A stretch of DNA of 64,000 nucleotides from Ruegeria lacuscaerulensis (GCF_013031245.1 NZ_WPZL01000001.1:310001-374000), one strand, 5' to 3'; shown: positions 43,622-52,671, numbered from the stretch's first letter. Numbers and translations are program-made. The notes: generated by a model from the sequence alone, not told the origin.

Positions 43622-44200
43622 TCAGCAGGGTGGGTGCGAGGCGTATTGCAAACAGGCGGACCCTGTTGACAATCCCCCGGATTGCTTTCGCGACAGGCGG
43701 AATCGCCTGAATTCCATCGCTTTGCCATGGGCGAATGAGAAGCGTTTGAAAGGCGCGGAGGTTTCCTCGAAACTGGCATCAAGCAGTAGAAGAATGGAGA
43801 CGGTGTTGTGCGCCAAACAACAGGCTTCTACGTGTTGTACGCCCATTGGCAACTGTTCCAGAAAACAACGCACAGCCCATCTGCCTATGCCTTTACCTTG
43901 CATATCGCGGCGCAGCCAGAAAGACAGTTCGGTTCCTAGGCTGACAATGCCGATCACCTCGTCACCGATGCAAATTGCGCGAGCGATTACATCCGCATCG
44001 GCTAGAAAGCGGGTATATTCCTGTAGCGAGGTATGATCGATGGGTATCGGCAAAGCCGCGAGCCACTGCAGCAGACCTCGATCTCGGAGTGCATTGCGAA
44101 TGGCCGTTGCATCCGAGCGCCGGTAGGGGCGCAAAAATGCCTTGCCGACACAGGTATCAGGGGCGCTGGAAGAGCCTTTTCTGGTCATGGGCAAGATCAT
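43622..44200 (-). CDS. GNAT-family N-acetyltransferase
   Basis: A 192-residue acetyltransferase. The family core is visible: FLRPYRRSDATAIRNAL at the N-terminus, IGIVSLGTELSFWLRRDMQGKGIGRWAV with the acetyl-CoA pyrophosphate motif (MQGKGIGRWA), and a variable C-terminus. The ATG at 44200 overlaps the stop of the small upstream gene by four bases (ATGA), which decides the start; an in-frame ATG at 44239 is less likely. Substrate unknown. Confidence 0.8.
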   Translation of the reverse strand: MILPMTRKGSSSAPDTCVGKAFLRPYRRSDATAIRNALRDRGLLQWLAALPIPIDHTSLQEYTRFLADADVIARAICIGDEVIGIVSLGTELSFWLRRDMQGKGIGRWAVRCFLEQLPMGVQHVEACCLAHNTVSILLLLDASFEETSAPFKRFSFAHGKAMEFRRFRLSRKQSGGLSTGSACLQYASHPPC

Positions 44201-44457
44201 AGGTGATGCCCTGCGTTGGGTCGCGTGTCGATCGGGCATCCATCGGGGGACGCAACAAAGAAGGTAGAGGCCGTCAGCGTGCCGCTGTTATCGATCAGCG
44301 CCAGTTTGAACGCGGATTCCGGATCAAACAAGCACGCGAAATCGGAACCGTCGAAATCCAGACGTTTCGCCGCGAAAAGGTCAAAGGCCGTTGTGCGGAA
44401 GTCTACTGGCCGGTTTTCACCCCGAACGCGGAAAATGTGGTGTACGGCATTGGCCAT
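44197..44457 (-). CDS. Small uncharacterised protein between rpoN and the acetyltransferase
   Basis: An 86-residue soluble protein that I do not recognise, with a balanced composition (RVRGENRPVDFRTTAFDLFAAKRLDFDGSDF, split by charged residues) and a likely beta-rich core (FKLALIDNSGTLTASTFFVA). It is preceded by GGGAAAG and its stop overlaps the acetyltransferase start by four bases, the main evidence for it being real. It starts 75 bases after the rpoN stop on the same strand. Confidence 0.5.
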   Translation of the reverse strand: MANAVHHIFRVRGENRPVDFRTTAFDLFAAKRLDFDGSDFACLFDPESAFKLALIDNSGTLTASTFFVASPDGCPIDTRPNAGHHL

Positions 44458-44532
44458 TCTGGTCTTTCCCTGGTTTGCCTCATCGGTGATCGATACGCTG
44501 GTGTATCTGTTTTCTCGGTATCTGTGGGTGTT

Positions 44533-45852
44533 TCAGTCGGGCGAACGCTGCTGCAAGAGAAGCATCGACAGTTCTGCGTGTTTTCGGCGCAAAGCCGGCG
44601 CACTCAATCCGATCGACTGGCGATATTTGGTGACAGTTCGTCTGGAAAGGTCCAATCCGGCCTCGCTCAGAATTCGGAAAATCTCAGTATCGCTGAGAGG
44701 AGCGCGCTTGTCTTCGCGCGCAATTGCCTTTCGGATTATCTGAAGCGCAACATGCTTTGTTCGGGGTTGCCCGCGATACATGACCGGTGCGCAAAACAGG
44801 GATCTCAACGCAATGTTCCCTTGTGGACATTGTAGCATGAGCCCGGTCAGGATGCGGCTTACCGTTGCTTCGCTGACACCTATATCATCCGCTACTTCGC
44901 TCATGCGCATTGGGCGCAGGGCGGCGTATCCTTTGGTCGGGAAATCTCGCTGCCGCACAAAAATTGCCTTGATTACGGCCAAAGTGGTCGAGCTTCGCAG
45001 GTCGAGGGCAGCCTTGAACGATTTTGCGGAATTCACCAGCTCGCCCAGCTGTGATGAATGGGAAAGGTCATCGCCGCTCTGCGACATTGGCGACAGGGTG
45101 AGGCGAACTCTGGGAAAGCTGGACCTGTTGAGCTCAATTAACAGTTCGCGGTCAACGATAGTTAGGATGGCGTCACAGTCCCGCAAAAGTGCTTCATCAT
45201 ATTGAAACCTCGTTCCGGGCTTTGGGTCCATCCGCCGGATGTGTTGCAAGCAGCGTGCCACATCGCGTGGGTCCGCATGCAAGCGTTTTGCCAACTTTTG
45301 GAGGTCAAACTCCAAAAGGTCATCTAAATGCGTGATCAACTGATCCATCAGATCATCCAGCAGTCCGCGATCGATCGCCTGAAGCCTCAGGCAGTCGCGC
45401 AAATCCCGCGCAAACAAGCCAGCCGGCTCGAGGGTTTGAAGATGGTGCAATACGCGCTCACATTGCGCCTCGTCATATCCGGCATTGCGAGCAACCGCTT
45501 TGACGGGTTTTCCCAGCCAGCCGCTTGGTTCGATTTCCGCCAGTAACGCCAGCGCGATTTCCACTTCTGCCTTTGAGCTCAAGATAAGCGGGAGTTGCTC
45601 GGACACATGATGATAAAGGCTTACGCGGGTATCACATGACACCTCGGGGCCTTCCTGGAAATCGCACGGCGGGCAAAAGGTTCCAAGGTCATGGGTCGCC
45701 CGATCGGCGGAGACAAACGGGTTGCTATCAATCATCTCTGACAAGTGATCAAGCATATCCGCCTTGGACATGCGCATCACGTCGAAGGCCTGAATCATTG
45801 ACCGGTTCAACGCGCGTGTCTGACTTGGTTTTGGCGTAAGGATCAATCCCAT
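44533..45852 (-). CDS. rpoN: RNA polymerase sigma-54 factor
   Basis: A 439-residue sigma-54. The core-binding region, the helix-turn-helix (MRMSEVADDIGVSEATVSRILTG) and the RpoN box (SRRTVTKYRQ, family consensus ARRTVAKYRE) are clear. Region I at the N-terminus (LTPKPSQTRALNRSMIQAFDVMRMS) is poorer in glutamine than usual, suggesting a divergent paralogue; Rhodobacterales often have several rpoN genes dedicated to separate activators. It lacks the standard rpoN neighbours (hpf, ptsN, lptB). With a sigma-54 promoter and a sigma-54 activator in the same 15 kb it may be the dedicated sigma factor of the monooxygenase operon. Confidence 0.92.
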   Translation of the reverse strand: MGLILTPKPSQTRALNRSMIQAFDVMRMSKADMLDHLSEMIDSNPFVSADRATHDLGTFCPPCDFQEGPEVSCDTRVSLYHHVSEQLPLILSSKAEVEIALALLAEIEPSGWLGKPVKAVARNAGYDEAQCERVLHHLQTLEPAGLFARDLRDCLRLQAIDRGLLDDLMDQLITHLDDLLEFDLQKLAKRLHADPRDVARCLQHIRRMDPKPGTRFQYDEALLRDCDAILTIVDRELLIELNRSSFPRVRLTLSPMSQSGDDLSHSSQLGELVNSAKSFKAALDLRSSTTLAVIKAIFVRQRDFPTKGYAALRPMRMSEVADDIGVSEATVSRILTGLMLQCPQGNIALRSLFCAPVMYRGQPRTKHVALQIIRKAIAREDKRAPLSDTEIFRILSEAGLDLSRRTVTKYRQSIGLSAPALRRKHAELSMLLLQQRSPD

Positions 45853-45989
45853 TGGTCCGTCCTTCGCAACGTTCCTTCTGATTGTTGCAGACGCGGATCA
45901 GGCGACATCAAACGCGGCCAGGCAATAGTGTCTTGTCGCACGAGCGATCGTTGATACATTGGCGTCGGCAAAGAAAGAAAACCACCGTC

Positions 45990-46943
45990 ATGCAGATTGA
46001 CACTAGACAAGACAAACCGATTTCTTTCGAACGGAGTTATCCTGGCATCTCGCCGCAACTTATGGCCCGAACCCGCCAATTGTGGTCGGCGAAAGGTTTG
46101 GATCTCGACGAAATCTGGAACAAAACGATCGTTCGGTTTCGCGGTTTCCAAAGCGGCAGAAACTGGGTGCATGACGGTGATAGCGGACCGATCGACAACT
46201 TTTTTATGTTCGACCAGGCGGTAATGTGGGTTGCGTCTTTGCACGCAAGTGCCACTGCAGCTGAGAACGTTGCGGAGACCGGGCTCAGCGCGCCGCAGTG
46301 GGCGGCGCTGCGTGCGTTGACGTTTCGAATGATCGAGCAGTTGGACGCGATCCGGCTGCTGTTTCTGACCGATCTTCCGACGCCTTCGATGCAAATCGCC
46401 CGCTCTCTTTCCGAGGACGTGGACATGGCATTGGCCTTTGTGTCCCGGCCCAAGCTTGCGAAGCGGTTTGTCGAGTGTGGAACAATAGAAGAAGCCAACG
46501 AATTCTGGCGGCGTCATATCGCCGGCGGCCGCGCCTATAAGGCCGTGAGTGAACAGCTCTATCGGGCTGGATTGGAACTGAACCAGAGCGAAGAATACTG
46601 TAACTGGCGCCGTCAAGTTCAAACGATCCTGAGCGCAGCCGTGCATACATCGTATCGTTCGCCCGCAGCGTACCGAGAACCGACTGCGCCCGGACGGTTT
46701 AGCGAAACCGGAGATTGCCTTTATTTCGTGACGCTTCGTTTGCAAGAGATGTGTGCCTATTCTCATGGTCTTTGCGCAGAGTTTTCCGAGGATCTGTCGA
46801 CTATCAGTAGGAAGGGCCCGAATGACGCTGAAGACGGTTTGCAAAGACTGACGCCTGCGATCTCACAGATCACGATGGATCAGTTGCGGTGGACCTTGGA
46901 TTCCGGATCCACCGACCTAATGTCTGCCGACCTCGGGTGTTAG
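45990..46943 (+). CDS. Uncharacterised helical protein
   Basis: A 317-residue protein without a family I recognise with confidence. It appears almost entirely alpha-helical and the middle (LDAIRLLFLTDLPTPSMQIARSL, EDVDMALAF, FWRRHIAGGRAYKAV) loosely recalls helical DUF5677-like proteins. The ATG at 45990 is preferred; the open frame extends upstream to 45882 but that part is Arg/His-rich and atypical. It is divergent from rpoN and converges on a small gene, whose stop it overlaps by four bases. Confidence 0.6.
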   Translation: MQIDTRQDKPISFERSYPGISPQLMARTRQLWSAKGLDLDEIWNKTIVRFRGFQSGRNWVHDGDSGPIDNFFMFDQAVMWVASLHASATAAENVAETGLSAPQWAALRALTFRMIEQLDAIRLLFLTDLPTPSMQIARSLSEDVDMALAFVSRPKLAKRFVECGTIEEANEFWRRHIAGGRAYKAVSEQLYRAGLELNQSEEYCNWRRQVQTILSAAVHTSYRSPAAYREPTAPGRFSETGDCLYFVTLRLQEMCAYSHGLCAEFSEDLSTISRKGPNDAEDGLQRLTPAISQITMDQLRWTLDSGSTDLMSADLGC

Positions 46944-47119
46944 TGTTTGATTTCTTCCTGCGGCCCGATCTGGTTCTTTGCGATCCATTGAGCCGCCATG
47001 ACCAACGCCCCCATGGCAAAGTCTTTGCCATGCTCGTCGATCATTTCTTCGGCGATTTTGGATAGCTGCGCAAAGTAGCGATCTTTGCTCTGTTCTTCGG
47101 GTGTGAGTTTGTTGTCCAT
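46940..47119 (-). CDS. 59-residue small conserved-looking protein
   Basis: A short gene reading MDNKLTPEEQSKDRYFAQLS then about 39 more residues, with a strongly amphipathic helical pattern (KIAEEMIDEHGKDFAMGALV, MAAQWIAKNQ). An AAGGGGATG-type ribosome site lies eight bases before the ATG at 47119. It is 30 bases downstream of the WD40 gene on the same strand and probably its operon partner. Function unknown. Confidence 0.6.
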   Translation of the reverse strand: MDNKLTPEEQSKDRYFAQLSKIAEEMIDEHGKDFAMGALVMAAQWIAKNQIGPQEEIKH

Positions 47120-47149
47120 CGTACATCCCCTTTTCTTTGCTTGGTGGAA

Positions 47150-48280
47150 CTATTTGAACATCTGCGCAGGAAACGTGACCATCGCGGCCTTGCCCGAGGC
47201 GAACCCGATGGCGAGGTGCTCTCCGGTTTTTGACCAGCTCAGACTGTTGACTGATGTGTCGCGCTCATGATGAAGCATCATGTCCTGTGACGTGCCGATA
47301 CGCGCCAGCGTCACCAGTCCGCTGGCATAGCCGGTGGCGACGATGTTTCGCTCGGGGTGTGCTGCGATCGAATTCAGCACGACAAATCCGGGTTTGCCGG
47401 TCGTAAGCGGAGTGCCGGGTTTGTCATCGACCGGCAGATCGCTCATGTCCCATCCTGCCAACCGGTAGGCACCCGAAGTCACCAAAGCATTGCCGGCTTC
47501 GCTGAATGCGACGTCGCGGACCGGGTTTGGATAGCCCTCGACGCACTGAACCGAGCGCTGAGCAATGTCTATGATGTAGAACCTGTTTTCTGCCGAAGCG
47601 CAGACCAGGTGGTGGCCGGATTTCTGCCAGACGAGGCCTGTTATGTCGCCAGGACAGGAAATGACAGTTGGTGTGTCGTTGGGGGCGGTGAGCGGAACGA
47701 TGCTCAGAGCGCCCGCCCCCCAAGCGGCGGTCGTCCGGCCATCTGCCGCCACGGTCAGACACGAAATCGGGTGGTCAAGCTTGAACTCGGCCTGCACGAC
47801 CATTTCAGCCGGGTCGACAAGTTCGAGTACATTTCCTCGTGCAATCGCCAGCAGGTCGCCGAGCTGACTGGCAGAAATTGCTGTAACCGGCTTTGGCTGT
47901 GGTTGCAGCTTACGCACGATCTGGCCGCCCGCCGTGATCTGCTGGACGGCTCCGTCCATATCAATGGCAGCAAAGCCCTGTGTCCCAAACCGAACGACAG
48001 GCAGATCGGTTCGTACAGCGATGTCGGGGGTTAAAAGTGGCGCGACCGGATTCTCGCGCGGGCGTATAGTCGTGCGACCAGTGTCCAACTCCAGACGCGT
48101 GCGGACTTTTGGACTTTCTGCATCTTTTGTCGATGCCAGCGCGACCTTGCCCGCCGAGTGTATGAAGATCGCCGCGGTATCATCGTTATTGAATGCGATT
48201 TGAGTGACTTCGCCATTGAGTGTCCATTCTCTTGCCAAAAGGCTAAAAAGAGATAATCCGGAAGCGCTATTTTCAGCCAT
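47150..48280 (-). CDS. WD40/beta-propeller repeat protein
   Basis: A 376-residue protein built from WD40-like repeats; recurring strands such as VTQIAFNNDDTAAIFIHSAGKVALA, ISCLTVAADGRTTAAWGAGALSI, ITGLVWQKSGHHLVCASAENRFYIID and VNSLSWSKTGEHLAIGFASGKAAM (each a separate blade) suggest a seven-bladed propeller. No signal peptide, so cytosolic; likely a scaffold or sensor. The ATG at 48280 overlaps the stop of the upstream coiled-coil gene (TGATG), so the two are coupled. Intracellular WD40 proteins are uncommon in this group. Confidence 0.82.
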   Translation of the reverse strand: MAENSASGLSLFSLLAREWTLNGEVTQIAFNNDDTAAIFIHSAGKVALASTKDAESPKVRTRLELDTGRTTIRPRENPVAPLLTPDIAVRTDLPVVRFGTQGFAAIDMDGAVQQITAGGQIVRKLQPQPKPVTAISASQLGDLLAIARGNVLELVDPAEMVVQAEFKLDHPISCLTVAADGRTTAAWGAGALSIVPLTAPNDTPTVISCPGDITGLVWQKSGHHLVCASAENRFYIIDIAQRSVQCVEGYPNPVRDVAFSEAGNALVTSGAYRLAGWDMSDLPVDDKPGTPLTTGKPGFVVLNSIAAHPERNIVATGYASGLVTLARIGTSQDMMLHHERDTSVNSLSWSKTGEHLAIGFASGKAAMVTFPAQMFK

Positions 48281-48561
48281 CAACTTTCCTCCAGTTTCGC
48301 CAATGATTCGAGTTTTTCGTCTATACCGGCAACGTCTCTTTCAAGAGAAGCTATTCGTCTCTGACTGTTTTCCAATTCGAATTCGAATTGAGAATTGGTG
48401 CTTTCCATTTCAATGGAATCTGGATTCTTCGCCAAAAGAATTTCGACCCCGGATCTGCGCTGAAGAAGCCGCAAGAACCTTGTGTTTTCTTGGGAAAGTT
48501 GACTGACGATATGTGTTCTCTTCCGAAAGAGTTCGGCGGTTTTTTCTGATTGACCGGACAT
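48280..48561 (-). CDS. Small coiled-coil protein
   Basis: A 93-residue protein. The C-terminal half (FEFELENSQRRIASLERDVA, GIDEKLESLAKLEES) is a clear heptad coiled coil and the N-terminal part is basic and helical. Start at 48561 is MSGQSEKTAEL. It is the first gene of the leftward unit with the WD40 and 59-residue genes and is divergent from the 90-residue gene. It could be a dimerising partner of the WD40 protein. Confidence 0.62.
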   Translation of the reverse strand: MSGQSEKTAELFRKRTHIVSQLSQENTRFLRLLQRRSGVEILLAKNPDSIEMESTNSQFEFELENSQRRIASLERDVAGIDEKLESLAKLEES

Positions 48562-48624
48562 CTAATTACCTTCTATCGCTTGTTCGTTCAGAATCGAATT
48601 ATGAAAAACAGAAGGCAAAATGAA

Positions 48625-48897
48625 ATGGGAGAAATTGCAACAAAGAAGTTCTTTGAGACCTTGAACGCAGTTAGTTTGGATATCTTGGGGCCGGAAAGCG
48701 CTATTGTTGATGCAACGCGCAGGGCGCTGAATGATCCCGCGCCGGAAAACCTTGTTATGGTGCAAGAGGCACTTATGGATGCCAGTGAAGACCAAAGAGA
48801 GGCCATTATGCGCAAGGTGCATTCGCAATTGCGAAACAATATCGAGGCGATTTGGGATCAGTTGCCTTATGCAAATATAGCAGCTCGTCCAAATTGA
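48625..48897 (+). CDS. Uncharacterised 90-residue acidic helical protein
   Basis: Reads MGEIATKKFFETLNAVSLDI and continues with a helical acidic body (DASEDQREAIMRKVHSQLR) ending YANIAARPN. Not recognised. An AGAAGG site lies nine bases before the ATG at 48625; a further in-frame ATG at 48601 has no ribosome site. It is divergent from the coiled-coil gene and precedes the regulatory region of the monooxygenase operon. Confidence 0.58.
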   Translation: MGEIATKKFFETLNAVSLDILGPESAIVDATRRALNDPAPENLVMVQEALMDASEDQREAIMRKVHSQLRNNIEAIWDQLPYANIAARPN

Positions 48898-49370
48898 TGG
48901 ACTTATGCTAAACGCATACACTTTCCGGGTGCTCATTTTTGATAACGCACGTTCCATGCAATACCTGTCTGATCGCATACGGCATACCGTACATGGGTTC
49001 GTTTGAGGCCCATTGTGAAAGCACTTGGGGAGCTCGTTTTCCTATCGGCTGAGTTTTTGTCCCAATCGATTTTCGTCGATCAAATTACCATCAATACCAT
49101 GCGTGACAAAGATCAAATCTTGACATTACGCATCATAGATTCATCTTTTTTTTGCGAATTATGAAAAACCAGTTTCGTATCGTTACACATGTAAAATCGG
49201 ATGGTTTCATAACTTTACAGTTCAGAAAAACGAAAAGATCTCGGTGCGCATAATGCGAATCATTTTGCGCTCAAAAACTGTGCATCTCAATCCGGTGCAA
49301 ACAGCTACTGCCCAACATGCCGACTTTTGTCCTGATCCAACCCCAGTCGGGTATGTCGAACACATTCCCA

Positions 49371-49419
49371 AAGTGTAAACATGGCGTAACAAGTGTAACG
49401 AGCGTAAAGAACCTTTACG
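49371..49419 (+). promoter_or_regulatory. Candidate activator-binding sites (enhancer) for the sigma-54 promoter
   Basis: AAGTGTAA occurs at 49371-49378 and again at 49391-49398, exactly 20 bases apart (two helical turns), and is followed by the perfect inverted repeat CGTAAAG-AAC-CTTTACG at 49403-49419. The group lies about 155-200 bases before the -24 element, the usual distance for binding of an NtrC-class activator. The activator is presumably the AcoR-type protein encoded at 59837-61861. Confidence 0.5.
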
Positions 49420-49572
49420 ACTTTGATACATATTGGATTTGAGAAGAAATCGCCCTGACATTGGCGGAATGAAAAACCAATAAGGAAATCCAAATTTATT
49501 TCTGTTTAATTTTAACGAGTTAATTGAAACTTTCGTCAAAATTTCAATAATTGCAACGCCCCGTGCCCGATT

Positions 49573-49588
49573 TGGCACGGCGCTTGCA
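49573..49588 (+). promoter_or_regulatory. Sigma-54 (-24/-12) promoter
   Basis: TGGCACGGCGCTTGCA matches the consensus TGGCAC-N5-TTGC(A/T) at every defined base, with GG and GC exactly 10 bases apart. Transcription should start near 49599-49601 and read into the monooxygenase operon. Confidence 0.85.
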
Positions 49589-49800
49589 TGTACTCCCTTA
49601 TAACGCCGCGTTTCCGAAATTTGGAAACCACCAAGAACGAAGGAACAGAGAGGTTCCATTTGCAATACCGATGCCAGTTCGCCCGAGCAACGTACGGCAG
49701 CAAGCAAATGGTCATACTACCTAAAACCTTTGCCGTGATCCGACTGGCCGGGTCTTTCAAGCGCATTTCGATGTGCTTGCGGAACCTGGGCCTATCAACT

Positions 49801-49840
49801 GGCAGCAAGCTGCTGCCTCCAACCGACCGTGCAAACGGTC
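49801..49840 (+). promoter_or_regulatory. Two hairpins in the mimA leader just before the ribosome site
   Basis: GGCAGCA-AGC-TGCTGCC (49801-49817) forms a perfect 7-pair stem and GACCGT-GCAA-ACGGTC (49825-49840) a perfect 6-pair stem with a GNRA tetraloop. The ribosome site AAGGAGG follows at 49848-49854. They may stabilise the message or present the ribosome site. Confidence 0.5.
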
Positions 49841-49862
49841 AGAGCTGAAGGAGGCTCATGGC

Positions 49863-51527
49863 ATGGCGATTACGCTAAATAAGATTACCTCCCAACGGGG
49901 GATTTCGGTGGGGGAAGCCACCAAGAAAATCTCTGATTTGGGCTGGAATCCAACATACGTTCAGGAAGCGAATACCTTTCCGACCGACTACAAGATAACC
50001 AAAGCCCCGCGCGACCCGATGAAGCAGGTCCTACGCTCCTACTTCCCGATGGAAGAGGAAAAGGACAACCGTGTATACGGTGCCTTGGATGCGGCACTGC
50101 GGGGCGACATGTTCCGTAATGTCGAGCCGCGCTGGATTGAATGGATGAAGCTGTTTCTGGCCATCATCCCTTTCCCGGAAATCTCGGCGGCGCGCTCTAT
50201 GGCTATGGTTGCCCGTCTTGCGCCGGGTGAAGACCTGCGTACCGGCTTTACCATGCAGATGGTCGATGAATTCCGTCACTCCACAATTCAGATGAACCTG
50301 AAGAAGTGGTACATGGAAAACTACATCGACCCGGCCGGGTTCGACATTACCGAAGAAGCATTCGGTAAGTGCTATGCGACGACCATTGGCCGCCAGTTCG
50401 GTGAAGGATTCATCACTGGCGATACAATGACCGCCGCGTGTATGTATCTGACGGTTGTTGCCGAGACGGCGTTCACCAACACATTGTTCGTTGCGATGCC
50501 GTCAGAGGCAGCACGAAATGGGGACTACGCTCTGCCGACCGTGTTCCTGTCGGTGCAGTCGGACGAAAGCCGCCACATCGGTAACGGCCACTCGCTGCTT
50601 ATGGCTGCGCTGAAAGAGCCCGATAACCACCAGTTGCTGGAACGCGACCTGCGTTACGCCTTCTGGCAGAACCACGCCATCGTCGATGCGGCCATTGGTA
50701 CGTTCATCGAATACGGCACCACCAACCGTGACAAGGAGAAAGAATCCTACGCGGAAATGTGGCACCGGTGGATCTTTGAAGACTACTACCGCACCTACAT
50801 GCTGCCGCTCGAAAAGTATGGCGTCAAAGTTCATCACGACGATGTGCAAGAGGCCTGGAAGCGGATCACTGAGAAGAACTATGTCCACAAGGTCGCCCAG
50901 TTCTTTGCAGTCGGCTGGCCGGTGAACTTCTGGCGGATTGAAGCTCAGACCGAGAAAGACTTTGAATGGTTTGAGCACAAGTATCCGGGTTGGTACGCCG
51001 AATTTGGCGATTTCTGGAAGTGGTATGCGAAGCTCAGCGTTCCCGGTCAGAAGGTGATCACCTTCAACGAAGAGGTCGGCTATGTCTATCCGCATCGTTG
51101 CTGGTCTTGCCTGGTGCCATGTCTGATCCGTGAGGACATCGTTGTTGATGAGATTGACGGCGAACTGCACACCTTTGCGCATGAGCTTGATCGCTGGACC
51201 GCCGTAGAAGCGTTCTCGGATGAATACCAGGGCCGTCCGACACCGGCCATGGGCAAGTTCTCGGGCAAGCGTGAATGGGAAACCGTCTATGACGGCTGGG
51301 ATCTGGCTGACGCCATTCAGGATCTCAACTTTGTCCGCGAAGACGGCAAAACCCTGGTGCCGCAGCCGCATCTGCGCTTCGACAACAAGGACATGTGGAC
51401 GCTTGACGATGTGCGCGGCAACACGCTGGGCTCGCCGCTCAAAGCTCTGCGTGGAATGTCCGCGTCCGAACGCGAAGCGCATCTGGCGGACTACCGCGCC
51501 GGCTTCACGATCACACCGTTCAATTAA
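49863..51527 (+). CDS. mimA: Diiron monooxygenase hydroxylase alpha subunit (MimA/propane monooxygenase type)
   Basis: A 554-residue hydroxylase large subunit of the soluble diiron monooxygenases, closest in features to the group 6 enzymes that oxidise propane, acetone or phenol. All six iron ligands are present: Glu106, Glu136-x-x-His139, Glu201 and Glu235-x-x-His238, with the same intervals (30, 3, 62, 34, 3) as in soluble methane monooxygenase. The ATG at 49863 is eight bases after AAGGAGG; another ATG at 49858 is nearer but opens a six-codon frame only. First gene of the sigma-54-driven operon; the alpha subunit carries the active site and substrate pocket. Confidence 0.95.
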   Translation: MAITLNKITSQRGISVGEATKKISDLGWNPTYVQEANTFPTDYKITKAPRDPMKQVLRSYFPMEEEKDNRVYGALDAALRGDMFRNVEPRWIEWMKLFLAIIPFPEISAARSMAMVARLAPGEDLRTGFTMQMVDEFRHSTIQMNLKKWYMENYIDPAGFDITEEAFGKCYATTIGRQFGEGFITGDTMTAACMYLTVVAETAFTNTLFVAMPSEAARNGDYALPTVFLSVQSDESRHIGNGHSLLMAALKEPDNHQLLERDLRYAFWQNHAIVDAAIGTFIEYGTTNRDKEKESYAEMWHRWIFEDYYRTYMLPLEKYGVKVHHDDVQEAWKRITEKNYVHKVAQFFAVGWPVNFWRIEAQTEKDFEWFEHKYPGWYAEFGDFWKWYAKLSVPGQKVITFNEEVGYVYPHRCWSCLVPCLIREDIVVDEIDGELHTFAHELDRWTAVEAFSDEYQGRPTPAMGKFSGKREWETVYDGWDLADAIQDLNFVREDGKTLVPQPHLRFDNKDMWTLDDVRGNTLGSPLKALRGMSASEREAHLADYRAGFTITPFN

Positions 51528-51612
51528 ACGCAACTACCGCGGGGGCCAAACGGCCCCTGCATCCCGCAATTCGAAGCCGCAAAGAGGTTTCGAACCACAG
51601 GAGACACGAGAA

Positions 51613-52671
51613 ATGAGTGACGTATACAACGTCCGACTTGAGCCGGTTGGCGTGGAGTTTGAGGTCGAAGAAGAGGAAACCATCCTCGACGCCGCATTCC
51701 GCCAGGGCATCGCGCTGCCGCACGGTTGCAAGGAAGGACAGTGTTCAGCCTGCAAATGTGTTCAACTGGATGGTGAGACCGAAATGTTGAAGTATTCAAC
51801 CTTCGCTCTCAATGATTTCGAAAAGGACGGCGGTCATATCCTTATGTGCCGGGCGCTGGCTTACAGCGATGTCGAAATCGAACTCCTGAACTTTGATGAA
51901 GAGGTTTTGTCGAAATCCATTCCGGTCAAAGAATTTGATGGCCGCATTGTCGATTTCCAAAAGCTAACCCACGACATTCGCGGTGTGGATATTGAAATTG
52001 ATGCACCGCTTAAATTTTGGGCGGGGCAATATGTCGACATCACGGTCACCACCGAAAAAGGGGAGGAGATTACACGTTCGTTCTCCATGGCAAATACGCC
52101 GAGCGAAGCCCAAAAACTCTCCTTCATCATCAAAAAGTACCCGGACGGAAGATTCTCAAACGAACTCGACGCCGGGGGGATCAAAAAAGGCGCAACGGTC
52201 AAAATCAGCGGGCCCTACGGAATGTGCTTCCGGCGAGAAGACCGAGAAGGACCAGTAATTCTGGTGGGTGCCGGATCCGGAATGTCGCCCGTCTGGTCGA
52301 TCCTGAATGACCAGATCGGTAGTGGAGAAGATCGTCCGATCTACTTCTTCTACGGTGCGCGAACACAAGATGACCTGTTCAAGCTGGGCGAAATCTCTGA
52401 CCTGACAGGCTCCAACGGCAATGTCCGGTTCATTCCGGTCCTGAGCCACGCAGATGAAGACACATCCTGGGACGGAGAACGCGGTTTTGTACATGAGGCC
52501 GTCGACCGGTTCCTGAAGGAACTGGATGCGGACGGCGAGGGCGATGTCTATGCCTGTGGACCGCCCCCAATGATCGACGCGCTGACGCCCGTTCTGTTCA
52601 TGAACGACTTCGATGCAGATCGGATTTTCTACGACAAGTTCACACCGACTTCTGGTTCATCGGCTCACTGA
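51613..52671 (+). CDS. mimB: Diiron monooxygenase reductase (FAD, 2Fe-2S)
   Basis: A 352-residue electron-transfer protein passing electrons from NADH to the hydroxylase. The N-terminal plant-type ferredoxin has the cluster cysteines Cys39, Cys44, Cys47 and Cys79; then a flavin domain (ITRSFSMANTPSE) and an NAD domain (LVGAGSGMSPVWSIL, VYACGPPPM). The ATG at 51613 follows AGGAGACACGAGAA; a longer in-frame reading lies inside mimA and is rejected. A small hairpin (51542-51557) separates it from mimA. Confidence 0.95.
   Translation: MSDVYNVRLEPVGVEFEVEEEETILDAAFRQGIALPHGCKEGQCSACKCVQLDGETEMLKYSTFALNDFEKDGGHILMCRALAYSDVEIELLNFDEEVLSKSIPVKEFDGRIVDFQKLTHDIRGVDIEIDAPLKFWAGQYVDITVTTEKGEEITRSFSMANTPSEAQKLSFIIKKYPDGRFSNELDAGGIKKGATVKISGPYGMCFRREDREGPVILVGAGSGMSPVWSILNDQIGSGEDRPIYFFYGARTQDDLFKLGEISDLTGSNGNVRFIPVLSHADEDTSWDGERGFVHEAVDRFLKELDADGEGDVYACGPPPMIDALTPVLFMNDFDADRIFYDKFTPTSGSSAH

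Larger units (their letters stand above)
48898..49862. promoter_or_regulatory. 965-base control region of the monooxygenase operon
   Basis: A long, comparatively AT-rich stretch with no convincing gene. From left to right it holds an inverted repeat TTACA-CA-TGTAA at 49183-49194, a group of direct and inverted repeats at 49371-49419, the sigma-54 promoter at 49573-49588, and a leader of about 260 bases with two hairpins at its end. An open frame at 49588-49848 starts before the expected transcription start and is not considered real. Confidence 0.7.

Noticed and set aside
45843-46844. Minus-strand 333-residue open frame
   Set aside because: Antisense to the 317-residue gene; Arg/His/Gln-rich with no ribosome site or motif.
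49588-49848. 86-residue open frame in the mimA leader
   Set aside because: Its ATG lies within the -12 element and before the predicted transcription start, and the composition is not protein-like.
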